A stretch of 64,000 bases of DNA, taken from Gammaproteobacteria bacterium. GTDB lineage: Bacteria > Pseudomonadota > Gammaproteobacteria > Eutrophobiales > Eutrophobiaceae. A program made the translations under genes and the position numbers. Below, piece after piece: positions 10,282 to 19,832 of the stretch. The stretch lies in assembly GCA_026710545.1 (NCBI GenBank), contig JAPOQU010000015.1, positions 28,696-92,695 on the forward strand, read 5' to 3'. The number at the start of each line of letters is the position of its first letter. Position 1 is the stretch's first letter. Below the pieces are notes generated by a model that searched no databases, was not told the DNA's origin, and was given only the letters and a program-made list of their open reading frames with translations.

Positions 10282-11400
10282 ATGACAGCAACCACGGACA
10301 TCATAGTCATCGGCGGGGGTATCGCCGGGGTTTCTGCCGCTTCCGAGCTGGCGGCGACGGCGCGTGTTACCGTCCTGGAGCGAGAGCCCCAGCCCGGTTA
10401 CCACGCTACCGGCCGCTCTGCCGCATTCTTCGTGATCTCCTACGGCAATGCCGCGGTGCGTGCGGTAACGGCCGCGAGCGAGCCGTTTTACCGTTCACCG
10501 CCGCAGGGGTTCACCGATATCCCGTTGATACGGCCCCGGCCCTGTATCTTCTTCGGCCGGCCGGACCAGCGCGAGGCGTTGCTGTCGCTGCACGCTGAAG
10601 TTCCATCCCTGCAGAGACTGGCCCCTGAACAGGTACGAAAGGAGGTCCCCATCATGCTGCCTGACTACCTGGAAGGTGGTCTCATGGACGAGACCGGCGG
10701 CGACCTGGACGTGGATGCCATCCTGCAGGGCTTTCTGCGGCGCCTGCGCAGCCGCGGCGGGAAACTGTACACGCAGCGTGAGGTACAGGGTATATCCCGC
10801 AGTGGTGGATTGTGGCGGGTCACCGGCGGCGATGAAACGTTCGCCGCGCCGGTGCTGGTCAATGCGGCCGGCGCCTGGGTGGATGAGATTGCGGGACTGG
10901 CGGGACTGGCGCCGCTGGGTCTGCAACCCAAACGGCGCACGGCCATGCTGCTCGACGCACCGGAAGGCCGGGATATCAGCGACTGGCCCCTGATGGTCAA
11001 CGTGGAGGAGGAGTTCTATTTCAAACCGGATGCCGGCGCCTTGCTGTTATCCCCAGCCGACGAAACGCCCAGTCCTCCCTGTGACGCCCAGCCCGAGGAA
11101 CTGGACGTCGCCCTGGCGGTGGACCGGTTCGAGACGGCGACAGGTCGCGAGGTGTCCCGGGTTAACCACCGCTGGGCAGGTCTGCGCACCTTTGCGCCGG
11201 ACAAGACCTTTGTCGTCGGTTTCGACCCCCGCACGGAGGGTTTTTTCTGGCTGGCGGGGCAGGGCGGCTACGGCGTGCAAACCTCTCCCGGCATGGCGCG
11301 GTTGGCAGCGTCCCTGGTCACGGGGTCGTCACCCCTGGAACAGGCCGGGATCGGGGAGAACCTGGTTAACCGGTTGTCTCCCGCCCGGTTGCTGAAGTGA
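10282..11400 (+). CDS. FAD-dependent oxidoreductase (DAO family)
   Basis: N-terminal IIVIGGGIAGVSAASELA...TVLERE dinucleotide-binding motif; C-terminal GLRTFAPDKTFVVGFDPRTEGFFWLAGQGGYGVQTSP. Confidence 0.9.
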   Translation: MTATTDIIVIGGGIAGVSAASELAATARVTVLEREPQPGYHATGRSAAFFVISYGNAAVRAVTAASEPFYRSPPQGFTDIPLIRPRPCIFFGRPDQREALLSLHAEVPSLQRLAPEQVRKEVPIMLPDYLEGGLMDETGGDLDVDAILQGFLRRLRSRGGKLYTQREVQGISRSGGLWRVTGGDETFAAPVLVNAAGAWVDEIAGLAGLAPLGLQPKRRTAMLLDAPEGRDISDWPLMVNVEEEFYFKPDAGALLLSPADETPSPPCDAQPEELDVALAVDRFETATGREVSRVNHRWAGLRTFAPDKTFVVGFDPRTEGFFWLAGQGGYGVQTSPGMARLAASLVTGSSPLEQAGIGENLVNRLSPARLLK

Positions 11401-11415
11401 GATGGGTAAGCCGGA

Positions 11416-12534
11416 TCAGTGTTTCGTATTCAGGCATTCAATATTGCGCTTAATCAGCGACTCAATGGCGCGTAATTGCTTTTTTTCATCCCTGGTCACG
11501 AAAGAAATAGCCTGACCGCTGGCGCCCGCCCGGCCGGTACGGCCGATACGGTGTATATAATCTCCCGGTGCGTGGGGCAGGTCATAATTGACGACTACAG
11601 GCAGTAACTCGATATCGATGCCGCGTGCGGCGATGTCTGTGGCGACCAGCACCTGTATCTTGTTCTTTTTGAAGTTATCCAGCACCCTGGTGCGTTGCGC
11701 CTGAGTTTTATTGCTGTGAATTGCAGAGGCGGAGATTGAATTCTTGCCCAGCCGTTTTACCAGCTTGTCTGCGCCATGCTTGGTGCGGGCAAAAACCAGC
11801 ACCTGCTCGTGAGTGTCCTGCACAAGATCACACAACAGCCTGGCTTTGCGTTCCTTCTCGACCCAGTACAGTTTCTGTGAGATTGCCTCGACAGTCAAGT
11901 TGCGGGGGGACACGTCTATTTCTATCGGGTTTTTGCAAATCGTGCCCGCGAGTTGGCGAATTTCCCTGGAGAATGTCGCTGAAAACATCAGGTTCTGTCT
12001 GCGCTGTGGAATAAGTTTCAGAATCCTGCGTATGTCCGTGATAAAGCCCATGTCCAGCATCCGGTCGGCCTCGTCCAGTACCAGCAATTCCAGATCGTCG
12101 AAGCGGACGGCTTTCTGTTGATAAAGGTCCAGCAGGCGTCCCGGTGTTGCCACCAGCAGGTCGACCCCGCGTCGAAGCGCGCGCAGTTGCGGAGTAATGT
12201 TTACTCCGCCGAACACCACCGCTGACGTGAGTCGTTCGTTCTTGCCGTAAGTCAGGATACTCTGGTGTACCTGGGCCGCCAGTTCCCGTGTCGGCGTCAG
12301 GATCAGCGCCCGCGCCCGCCCGGGCTTGGCCCTGGCATTGGCGCCTAATTGTTGCAGCATGGGAAGCACAAACCCGGCAGTCTTGCCGGTGCCGGTCTGG
12401 GCGGCCGCCATCACGTCGCCGCCGGATAGAACGGCAGGTATCGCCTGGGCCTGAATAGGGGTTGGAGTTGTATAGCCTGTGTGCGCAACCGAGCGCAACA
12501 GGGAATCGGATAGTCCGAGTGTCGTAAAAGTCAT
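11416..12534 (-). CDS. rhlE: DEAD-box ATP-dependent RNA helicase, RhlE type
   Basis: AQTGTGKT, PTRELA, DEAD, SAT, HRIGRTGRAG motifs. Confidence 0.93.
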   Translation of the reverse strand: MTFTTLGLSDSLLRSVAHTGYTTPTPIQAQAIPAVLSGGDVMAAAQTGTGKTAGFVLPMLQQLGANARAKPGRARALILTPTRELAAQVHQSILTYGKNERLTSAVVFGGVNITPQLRALRRGVDLLVATPGRLLDLYQQKAVRFDDLELLVLDEADRMLDMGFITDIRRILKLIPQRRQNLMFSATFSREIRQLAGTICKNPIEIDVSPRNLTVEAISQKLYWVEKERKARLLCDLVQDTHEQVLVFARTKHGADKLVKRLGKNSISASAIHSNKTQAQRTRVLDNFKKNKIQVLVATDIAARGIDIELLPVVVNYDLPHAPGDYIHRIGRTGRAGASGQAISFVTRDEKKQLRAIESLIKRNIECLNTKH

Positions 12535-12956
12535 ATGTATCTCTATAAAAAATTATTTTGCAGGCATGCACAGCCTGTCGACTCCGGGATTAGCGAAGCG
12601 ATTGGCGGTGAATGACCAATGTATGTGTTCCCCGGACGCATGGCGTCTGGTTGCACGGGCGTGCAATCGATAGATAATGTTCGGAGTTCGAAACCGCGCT
12701 TAGACGGGTGACAAAAGCAGAAAAAAGACCTATAGCTAAAGATAATGCACTTGCAACGAGGTATTACTCAAGCTGCAACAACGGACTATATCATGAAATT
12801 AAATTAATTGCTTAGATAAAATAGCGGCAGTCCTGAACGGCAAGTTTTTGATTTCAGAACTTGTCCCGTTCTATGAACTCTCTTACCTTGATTAATGACT
12901 ATATTCAGTCCATATTGAGTCATACTGACGCTGACGACTTTGTAAGAGTACCCACA

Positions 12957-13235
12957 ATGAAATTATCCTTGCAAATAAAACCAATCAGTTATCTCAAGGC
13001 TCATGCCGCTGATATCGTGCGTCAACTGAGTGAGCAGAAACAACCCCTGATCATTACCCAAAACGGTGAAGCCAAAATCGTGGTTCAGGACATCAAGAGC
13101 TACGAGGAGAATGAAGAGACGCTTGCATTGCTCAAGATTCTTGCCCTTGGCAATAATCAGATTGAACTGGGAAATGTCACTCCTGCCAAATCGGTGCACG
13201 AACATATTCGCCTTCGACGTAAACGGAAATCGTAA
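12957..13235 (+). CDS. Phd/YefM-family type II antitoxin
   Basis: ISYLKAHAADIVRQLSEQKQPLIITQNGEAKIVVQDIKSYEE is the Phd/YefM signature; start taken at Met 12957. Confidence 0.85.
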   Translation: MKLSLQIKPISYLKAHAADIVRQLSEQKQPLIITQNGEAKIVVQDIKSYEENEETLALLKILALGNNQIELGNVTPAKSVHEHIRLRRKRKS

Positions 13236-13354
13236 TGTACGAGGTCTACCTGGCCGACTATGCACTGCGAGACCTTAGAGTTCATGTTTATTTGATCGCC
13301 GACGGACGCAGAGATATGCAAACCCTGTTAAGCAGGCGCCTGCTGGGCGCTTAA
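13235..13354 (+). pseudogene. Internally deleted RelE/ParE-family toxin (39 codons remain)
   Basis: ORF overlapping the antitoxin stop (TAATG): MYEVYLADYALRDLRVHVYLIADGRRDMQTLLSRRLLGA joins the N- and C-terminal parts of a RelE/ParE-like toxin with the middle missing. Confidence 0.7.
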
Positions 13355-13366
13355 ACGGCTACTCTC

Positions 13367-15559
13367 ATGTTACCGGCCGATGACCAGGTTGAGGAATGTA
13401 GGGTGAATTACCCGTATCATTTTCTGTTCCTGCTGTTTATATCCGCATTATTTGCCCCGAGCCATGCCAATGAACCGCAACTCCATATCCAGAGAACGGG
13501 TAATCCGCCGGTAATCGACGGTGTGTTGGATGACGAAGCCTGGAAAGATGCGACCCGGGTCACGGAGTTTTTTCAAAGTGTTCCGGTTGAAGGCGCGCCG
13601 GTCAGCGAGGCGACGGAAGCTTACCTCACCTACGACAGCAACATGCTCTACGTGGGGGCGCGCTTGTACGATCGGAATCCCGACGCGATTGTGGCCAGGG
13701 AGATGCGGGAGGATGAGGTGACGATCAGCGATGATATCTTTACCGTTGCCGTCGACAGCATGCTGGACCGGAAAAATGCGTTTGCGTTCTATATAAACGC
13801 CCTGGGTACGAAAGGCGATGCCCGCATCGAGAACAATCTCACACTCCGTGGCGAGTGGGACGGCATCTGGTACGGCGCCGCCACGCGTGATGAAAAGGGC
13901 TGGATCGCCGAGTTCGCCATCCCCTTCAAGACACTGTCCCTGGACGCCGATGCGCCGGCCTGGGGGCTGGAACTGGAGCGCCATATCAAGCGCCGTAACG
14001 AATTCGCGACGTGGGCCAATCATGACCAGGACAAGGGCTTCGGCTACGTGGCCGCCTACGGAGACCTGCTGGGCCTGGAAGACCTCGACCAGGGAAGGGG
14101 CCTGGACATAAAACCCCAGGCGGCGGGCCGGTACCGCAAGCGGTATGACAACGGCGACGAGGATTTCACGATAAAACCGGGCGTGGAAGTGATATACAAA
14201 CTGACGCCCTCGTTGAACGGATCACTTATCATCAACCCGGATTTTTCCAATACCGTTGTGGATGATATCAAGACCAACCTCACCCGGTTTGACCTGTTTT
14301 TCCCGGAGCAGCGGGATATTTTTGTGCGGGATGCGGACGTCTTCGAGTTTGGCGGGCTAAAGGACGTGAACGGCATTCCCTTCTTTTCAAGGCGTATCGG
14401 ACTGCCCTTTGACCGGGAAAACCCCGAGCCGCTCGATATCGACATCGGCGCCAAGCTGAGCGGCCGGCTCGGGCGTTATAGCATGGGTCTGCTGAATACG
14501 CAGATGGGTTCCGGACAGGGGATCGGTTCGAAAAACCTGTCCGTCGCCAGGCTTGCCATGGACGTCCAGGAGGAATCCAGGGCCGGCGCCATGATGACTT
14601 ACGGCAACCCCACGGGCAGCGACGACAACGGCGTCGCCGGGGTCGATTACCGCTATCGCAACAGCAACCTGTTCGGTTCGCAGGTGTTCGTGGCCGATGC
14701 CTATGCCATGAAGTCTTTCAGTGAAGGTATCGACAACGATGACTTGTCGTACGGCCTGACGCTGGAATTCCCCAACGACCGCTGGAATGTCAAGGCAAAA
14801 TACCAGGAGATCCAGGAGAACTTCAATCCGGCGCTCGGTTTCGTCAATCGCTCCGGCATCAGGCTGTACGAGGGCGATTTGCGTTACCGGATCAGGCCGA
14901 AAAACAACCGCTTGCTCAGGACCGTCAACTGGGGTTTTATGTCATCGTTCAAGACCACAACGGATAACAAGCTTGAGAGCGGCCGGGTTTATATGCGGGT
15001 ATTTGACTTGGAGAGTCATGACGGCGATCAGCTTCAACTCTGGGGGAACTGGCAGCGCGAAACCTTGTTTGACCCCTTTGAAATCCAACCCGGCGTGATC
15101 ATTCCCACGGGTGACTACGATTTCTACTATGGATGGACCAAGCTGACCACGTCGGCTCACCGGCCTGTTTCCGTTGAAGTAAAGGCTAAATTCGGCGAAT
15201 TCTATAATGGTGATCTCATTGACGTGCAGACATTATTGCGCTGGCGGCCGTCGCCTAATTTTTTCATCACCCTGGAACGCCATGTCTTCGACGTCGACCT
15301 GCCGGCAGGTGATTTCGAGTTTGAGATCAACCGCGCCCGCTTCAATATCAACTTCACGCCGACCTTGTCCTGGATCAATTACCTGCAGCAGGAGTCCGAG
15401 ACCCATTTCATGACGCTGCAGAGCCAGTTGCGCTGGATTATTGTACCGGGCAATGAACTGACAGTGACGCTCAACCACGACTGGGCCAGGGACAACGGCT
15501 CATACAAGCGCACCGAGGCTGATTTATTTGCGCGGCTGGTGTGGACGCACCGGTTTTAG
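13367..15559 (+). CDS. CBM9-like/DUF5916 outer-membrane protein
   Basis: Signal peptide; PPVIDGVLDDEAWKDATRVTEFFQ...EATEAYLTYDSNMLYVGARLYD N-domain, then a long beta-rich region ending in an aromatic residue. Confidence 0.8.
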   Translation: MLPADDQVEECRVNYPYHFLFLLFISALFAPSHANEPQLHIQRTGNPPVIDGVLDDEAWKDATRVTEFFQSVPVEGAPVSEATEAYLTYDSNMLYVGARLYDRNPDAIVAREMREDEVTISDDIFTVAVDSMLDRKNAFAFYINALGTKGDARIENNLTLRGEWDGIWYGAATRDEKGWIAEFAIPFKTLSLDADAPAWGLELERHIKRRNEFATWANHDQDKGFGYVAAYGDLLGLEDLDQGRGLDIKPQAAGRYRKRYDNGDEDFTIKPGVEVIYKLTPSLNGSLIINPDFSNTVVDDIKTNLTRFDLFFPEQRDIFVRDADVFEFGGLKDVNGIPFFSRRIGLPFDRENPEPLDIDIGAKLSGRLGRYSMGLLNTQMGSGQGIGSKNLSVARLAMDVQEESRAGAMMTYGNPTGSDDNGVAGVDYRYRNSNLFGSQVFVADAYAMKSFSEGIDNDDLSYGLTLEFPNDRWNVKAKYQEIQENFNPALGFVNRSGIRLYEGDLRYRIRPKNNRLLRTVNWGFMSSFKTTTDNKLESGRVYMRVFDLESHDGDQLQLWGNWQRETLFDPFEIQPGVIIPTGDYDFYYGWTKLTTSAHRPVSVEVKAKFGEFYNGDLIDVQTLLRWRPSPNFFITLERHVFDVDLPAGDFEFEINRARFNINFTPTLSWINYLQQESETHFMTLQSQLRWIIVPGNELTVTLNHDWARDNGSYKRTEADLFARLVWTHRF

Positions 15560-15678
15560 AAACCTGGTCGTCCTCCTTTCAGTAGCTGGCATGCAGTGAA
15601 AACTGGAGGCGAAACTCACCTGGAGCTGACGAGCGGTGTAGCGGGTCCATGGAGCAGGCCGCCGAATCATGCGGCAGG

Positions 15679-17322
15679 TCAAAAGCAACTACAGTGCTGT
15701 CCACCGGGTCCGGGCCCCAGTCTGATACAGCACCAGGATTGGCTGCCGCCACACATGCCTGTCCCCCAGTAGCTGTAACCGGACGGACAACCTTGCGATA
15801 CTGGTCTATGTGGTGTAGGGGGTGTTGGATCAGGGTCGCCACAATCCTTCGTCCCACTAACAGTCTGGCTGGACGCAGGCGGTGTCCCCGGAGTACAACC
15901 AGCCGGTGATGCCGTCACAGAACGAGTCTGCGTAACCGTTTCATCGTCGCAGTAACCGCTGGCAGAGGGCGACCAGGAACCGGTGCTATAGGTGCACCGT
16001 GTAGTGCATACGGTGTCGCCGGACACGGTCTGGCTGGATGCGGGACGCGTGCCGCCTTCGCATGAGGACGTTACCAGGGTGACGCTACGGGACTGTGAAA
16101 TCCTGTCGGTGGTGCATCTGCCTGCGGCGCTGGGACTCCAGGGACCGGTAGTCCAGCGGCACGCCGGCAGGGAGCAATCGGCGCCGCCGGATACGGTCTG
16201 GCTGGACGATGGGCGCGTGCCGCCGGCACAGGGCTGGTTGACAGCGGTCACGCTGCGGGTCTGCGCTACCCTGTCGGTTCTGCAACGGCCTGCGGCGCTG
16301 GGTGTCCAGCGGCCGGTGGTGTACCGGCAGGTGGGCGGCGGGCAGTATTTTGTGCCGTGAACGGTGCGCGTTTCAACACTGCAATCGGACAGGGTACGCC
16401 GCTGCGTCAGTTGGTCGCTGGTGCAATAGCCGGATTGTGCAGGAGTCCAGCTTGCCGGGGTGCATACGGTAGGGCAGTCCCTGGCGCCGGTGACCTGGCG
16501 CGTGGACGTCGAGCAGTCGGCTGCGCGGCGGGTCTGGGTAAAGGTATCGCCCAGGCACACGGTTGATGCGGCAGGGGTCCAGCCCTGAACCGTACAACTG
16601 TCACAGTTTCTGGTCCCCGTTGCGGCGCGGGTATCGGTGGAACAATCGCCTGAAGTGCGTGTCTGGGTGAAATCAGTACCCCGGCAGATGTCGCCGGTTT
16701 CGGGGGACCAGTCGGTGACAGGGCAGCTTGTACCGCACTGCTTTGTGCCTGTTGCCGTCTGTGTTTCCGTGCTGCAATCCTCAAGGGTGCGGGTTTGCTC
16801 AATAATGCCGCCGGCACACACGGTATCGGTCCCTGGGGACCAATCGGTAACGGTACAGCCGTTACCAGGGGGAGGATCAATTGCCGGTGTGCCGGCGAAA
16901 CACGCTGTTGGTGAACATTGGGCGAGGGTCGCGGGGCCCGTGCAGGTAACCGGATTGCCGGTATCCCATGCGGCGGTATCGTCGCAGATGCATGCGTGCA
17001 GGTCGGGTTCGCTGACTATCTTACTGAGAAACGAACAGAAACTGCCCCCGCTTTTCAGGTTGACGGGGAACCCGCCGGCGCCGCGTTCACTCCATAGCTT
17101 GATCGCTTTGGGCGTGGTTTTACTGTGCCCGTCCGGCCGATGCCGGCGCACGATACTGGGACTGTCACCCGGCCACAGGATCATCGCATTGGTATTTCCG
17201 GGCATACCTCCGCCGAACTTACCTTCGTCGCCGTATTCACTGGTTCGCTGTGTATGTTTGTCTATCGGGTCTGCATAGCAAATGGTGATTAAGGTCAAAA
17301 AAACCAAAAGTGTACGAGTCAT
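15679..17322 (-). CDS. Secreted Cys-rich repeat protein with thrombospondin-type-1-like repeats
   Basis: Signal peptide MTRTLLVFLTLITICYA; repeated W(S/T)P...C....TQTR...DCST.T....GT..C units; Gly/Pro/Cys-rich C-terminus. Confidence 0.75.
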   Translation of the reverse strand: MTRTLLVFLTLITICYADPIDKHTQRTSEYGDEGKFGGGMPGNTNAMILWPGDSPSIVRRHRPDGHSKTTPKAIKLWSERGAGGFPVNLKSGGSFCSFLSKIVSEPDLHACICDDTAAWDTGNPVTCTGPATLAQCSPTACFAGTPAIDPPPGNGCTVTDWSPGTDTVCAGGIIEQTRTLEDCSTETQTATGTKQCGTSCPVTDWSPETGDICRGTDFTQTRTSGDCSTDTRAATGTRNCDSCTVQGWTPAASTVCLGDTFTQTRRAADCSTSTRQVTGARDCPTVCTPASWTPAQSGYCTSDQLTQRRTLSDCSVETRTVHGTKYCPPPTCRYTTGRWTPSAAGRCRTDRVAQTRSVTAVNQPCAGGTRPSSSQTVSGGADCSLPACRWTTGPWSPSAAGRCTTDRISQSRSVTLVTSSCEGGTRPASSQTVSGDTVCTTRCTYSTGSWSPSASGYCDDETVTQTRSVTASPAGCTPGTPPASSQTVSGTKDCGDPDPTPPTPHRPVSQGCPSGYSYWGTGMCGGSQSWCCIRLGPGPGGQHCSCF

Positions 17323-17612
17323 TGTATTAACACCTGCAATCCATTACATTGAGTTGCTGATAGTAGACCCGTTGCAAGCCAATGTAAAGAAGTTTTTTGC
17401 CGGTTTCGATTACCGGTGAGAAAAAACTGCCGGGGGAAACGGGTTCATCACGGAAAGTCCCGGCCTGCAGAGACAGCAGGATATAAATCAGCTATAATCC
17501 GAACCCTTTTTCAGAGCCGGCGCGTACCGCATGCCGCGCGGCGACGGCCTTTGCCGGAAGTGCAGAAGGCGTTTACTGTTATCGAAGGAATAAACCGGGA
17601 GAAATAAAAAGA

Positions 17613-18701
17613 ATGAGTGTGCCTGCCGTCCCCAAAGCAGGGGTCATATTCAAATCCTATGAACCGCTGGCATCCATGCAGGCCTACGCCCGGCAGACCG
17701 AGGCATCCGGCCTGATGGGCGGGTTCTGGATCGCCGAGGCCTACCACTGGTTCCGCCAGTACGGACTGGAAGCCCGCGGCTGTTTTACCACGCTGGCGGC
17801 GGTCAGTGTGGCGACCGGCAAAATTCCCATCGGGCTGGGTATCACATCACCCTACATGCGCCATCCCACCATACAGGCGTCCGAGGCGGCGGCGATAGAC
17901 GAGTTATCCGGCGGCCGTTTCATCATGGGCATCGGCGTGGGCAAGGTGGGTATCGAGTACCTGGAATACGACATCGAGAAACTGCGGCCGGTCGGGGTGC
18001 ACCATGAATCCATGGAGATCATGCGCAAGGTCTTCTCCGGGGAAGCCTACGAATACAAGGGCAAATACTATGAATCATCCATGCCGGCATACGACCGGGC
18101 CGGCGCCGGCCTGCGTACTGATATACCCATCTACGTGGGCGCCACCGGGCCGTTCATGCAGAGGCTGTGCGGCAGCGAAAGCGACGGCATGTTGCTGGCG
18201 GGGCTGACGTCACCCCCCTTCGTTAAATATGCCCGCGACAACATGGACGCAGGCGCGGCAAAGGCAGGACGCACCTTGCCGGCGGACTTCCCGGTAGGAG
18301 GCGTGATCCTCTGTTCCTGCTCCCGGGACGGCGACAAGGCGCGGGATGCGACCCGGCCGTATACGGGAACCTACGTGGTGAACAAGATCAGGAATATCAA
18401 GAACGACATCATCCTGGCCGGTTCAGGACTGCCCGATTCGGCCTGGGAGCCGTTTCGCCAGGCCATCGCGGACGGTACCCAGGACAACGTCACCCGGTAC
18501 GTGACCGATGAGATGATGCGCAAGTTTACCGTTATCTCCGGCACGCCGGAGGACTGTCTCGAGATCACCCAGGAACTGGTGGATGCGGGGCTGACCCTGC
18601 CGTTGCTGGAAGTGGTCGGCGCCAACGAGGCCGACAACCTGGAGACCATCCGCTTGATGGGCGAAGAGGTTGTGCCAAATTTGAGGCCGGCAAGCGCATA
18701 A
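17613..18701 (+). CDS. LLM-class flavin-dependent oxidoreductase (luciferase-like, possibly F420-dependent)
   Basis: GGFWIAEAYHWFRQYGLEARGCFTTLAAVSVATGKIPIGLGITSPYMRHPTIQASEAAAIDELSGGRFIMGIGVG. Confidence 0.88.
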   Translation: MSVPAVPKAGVIFKSYEPLASMQAYARQTEASGLMGGFWIAEAYHWFRQYGLEARGCFTTLAAVSVATGKIPIGLGITSPYMRHPTIQASEAAAIDELSGGRFIMGIGVGKVGIEYLEYDIEKLRPVGVHHESMEIMRKVFSGEAYEYKGKYYESSMPAYDRAGAGLRTDIPIYVGATGPFMQRLCGSESDGMLLAGLTSPPFVKYARDNMDAGAAKAGRTLPADFPVGGVILCSCSRDGDKARDATRPYTGTYVVNKIRNIKNDIILAGSGLPDSAWEPFRQAIADGTQDNVTRYVTDEMMRKFTVISGTPEDCLEITQELVDAGLTLPLLEVVGANEADNLETIRLMGEEVVPNLRPASA

Positions 18702-18717
18702 TGATTGAACCCGACTG

Positions 18718-18741
18718 GGGGACGGACTTAAGTCCGTCCCC
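18718..18741. repeat. 24-bp perfect palindrome GGGGACGGACTTAAGTCCGTCCCC
   Basis: Read directly; second variant at 19760-19783. Confidence 0.95.
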
Positions 18742-18805
18742 GGACAGAGCCGCGGCAGTCCCCCGGCATCTGACGGGTTGTGTGTGAGAATTGAGGAAAA
18801 AAACG

Positions 18806-19723
18806 ATGAAACTGGCAACATTTGACATCAACAGCAGCGGGAAACGCACCGTCGGGGTGTATCATAACGGCGCCTACGTGGACCTCGTAGTTCTTTCCGG
18901 CGGATTGTTGCCGGCGGACATGATCGAATTTATCAAGGGAGGCAAGCCCACCATGGACCAGGCCCGCAGCCTGCTGGCCGGAGTCGGGGGCAGCGCCGGC
19001 GCGTATGTTTACTCTCCGGACCAAGTCACCCTGCAGGCGCCGGTGCCGTTGCCGGGCAAGATAGTGCATACCTCCTGCAATTTCGACTCCCACCTGGAGG
19101 AACTGACGACCTGGAACGATCCGGAATGGGAGTCCCACAACTGGGGCGAGTTTCACTTCGAACACCCGACCGGCTTCCTGGAAGCGCCGTCGTCCGTGGT
19201 GCCCAGCGGCGCCGGGGTCGAGATTCCGGTGTTCACGAAACAACTGGATTACGAGATCGAGATCGCCATCATCATCGGCAGGGAGGCCTACAAGGTCGGT
19301 GTCGATGACGCCTTCAAATACGTGGCGGGTTACACCATCTTCAATGACCTGTCCGCCCGGGACATCCAGGCCCGGGAGCACTCCAACAAGGTGATCCTGA
19401 TGGGGAAGAGCTTCAAGGGTTCCTGTCCCCTGGGCCCCTGGCTGGTCACCCTGGATGAACTGGACGACCCCCACGACCTGGATATGAAACTGCGCGTCAA
19501 CGGCGAAGTGCGCCAGGACGCCAATACCGGCCAGATGCACTACAAGACCGCGGAACTGGTGTCCTGGTGGTCGCACATGGGCCTGTATCCCGGCGATGTC
19601 ATCACCAGCGGCAGCCCCCCGGGCGTCGCAGCCGGCATGGATCAACCCAGGTGGCTGCAGCCGGGCGACACGGTGGATGCGACCATCGCAAAACTGGGTA
19701 CTTTGACGACCAGGATCATATAA
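18806..19723 (+). CDS. Fumarylacetoacetate hydrolase family protein
   Basis: DYEIEIAIIIGREAYKVGVDDAFKYVAGYTIFNDLSARDIQ...GKSFKGSCPLGPWLV...GDVITSGSPPGV. Confidence 0.92.
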   Translation: MKLATFDINSSGKRTVGVYHNGAYVDLVVLSGGLLPADMIEFIKGGKPTMDQARSLLAGVGGSAGAYVYSPDQVTLQAPVPLPGKIVHTSCNFDSHLEELTTWNDPEWESHNWGEFHFEHPTGFLEAPSSVVPSGAGVEIPVFTKQLDYEIEIAIIIGREAYKVGVDDAFKYVAGYTIFNDLSARDIQAREHSNKVILMGKSFKGSCPLGPWLVTLDELDDPHDLDMKLRVNGEVRQDANTGQMHYKTAELVSWWSHMGLYPGDVITSGSPPGVAAGMDQPRWLQPGDTVDATIAKLGTLTTRII

Positions 19724-19759
19724 TTCAATTTGGAAGCACAGGATATGTAAAGACCGTCA

Positions 19760-19783
19760 GGGGACGGATTTAAATCCGTCCCC
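19760..19783. repeat. 24-bp perfect palindrome GGGGACGGATTTAAATCCGTCCCC
   Basis: Read directly; same as 18718-18741 except for one compensated base pair near the centre. Confidence 0.95.
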
Positions 19784-19832
19784 GAATCCCGTATATGCTG
19801 TGCATCTATGCTAAACGTATCAGGAATAAATA

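Noticed and set aside
16000-17000. Repeats considered as a CRISPR or minisatellite
   Set aside because: They are in-frame Cys-rich protein repeats of the secreted TSP1-like protein with divergent DNA.
18728-19645. 305-aa minus-strand ORF
   Set aside because: Shadow of the FAH-family gene.
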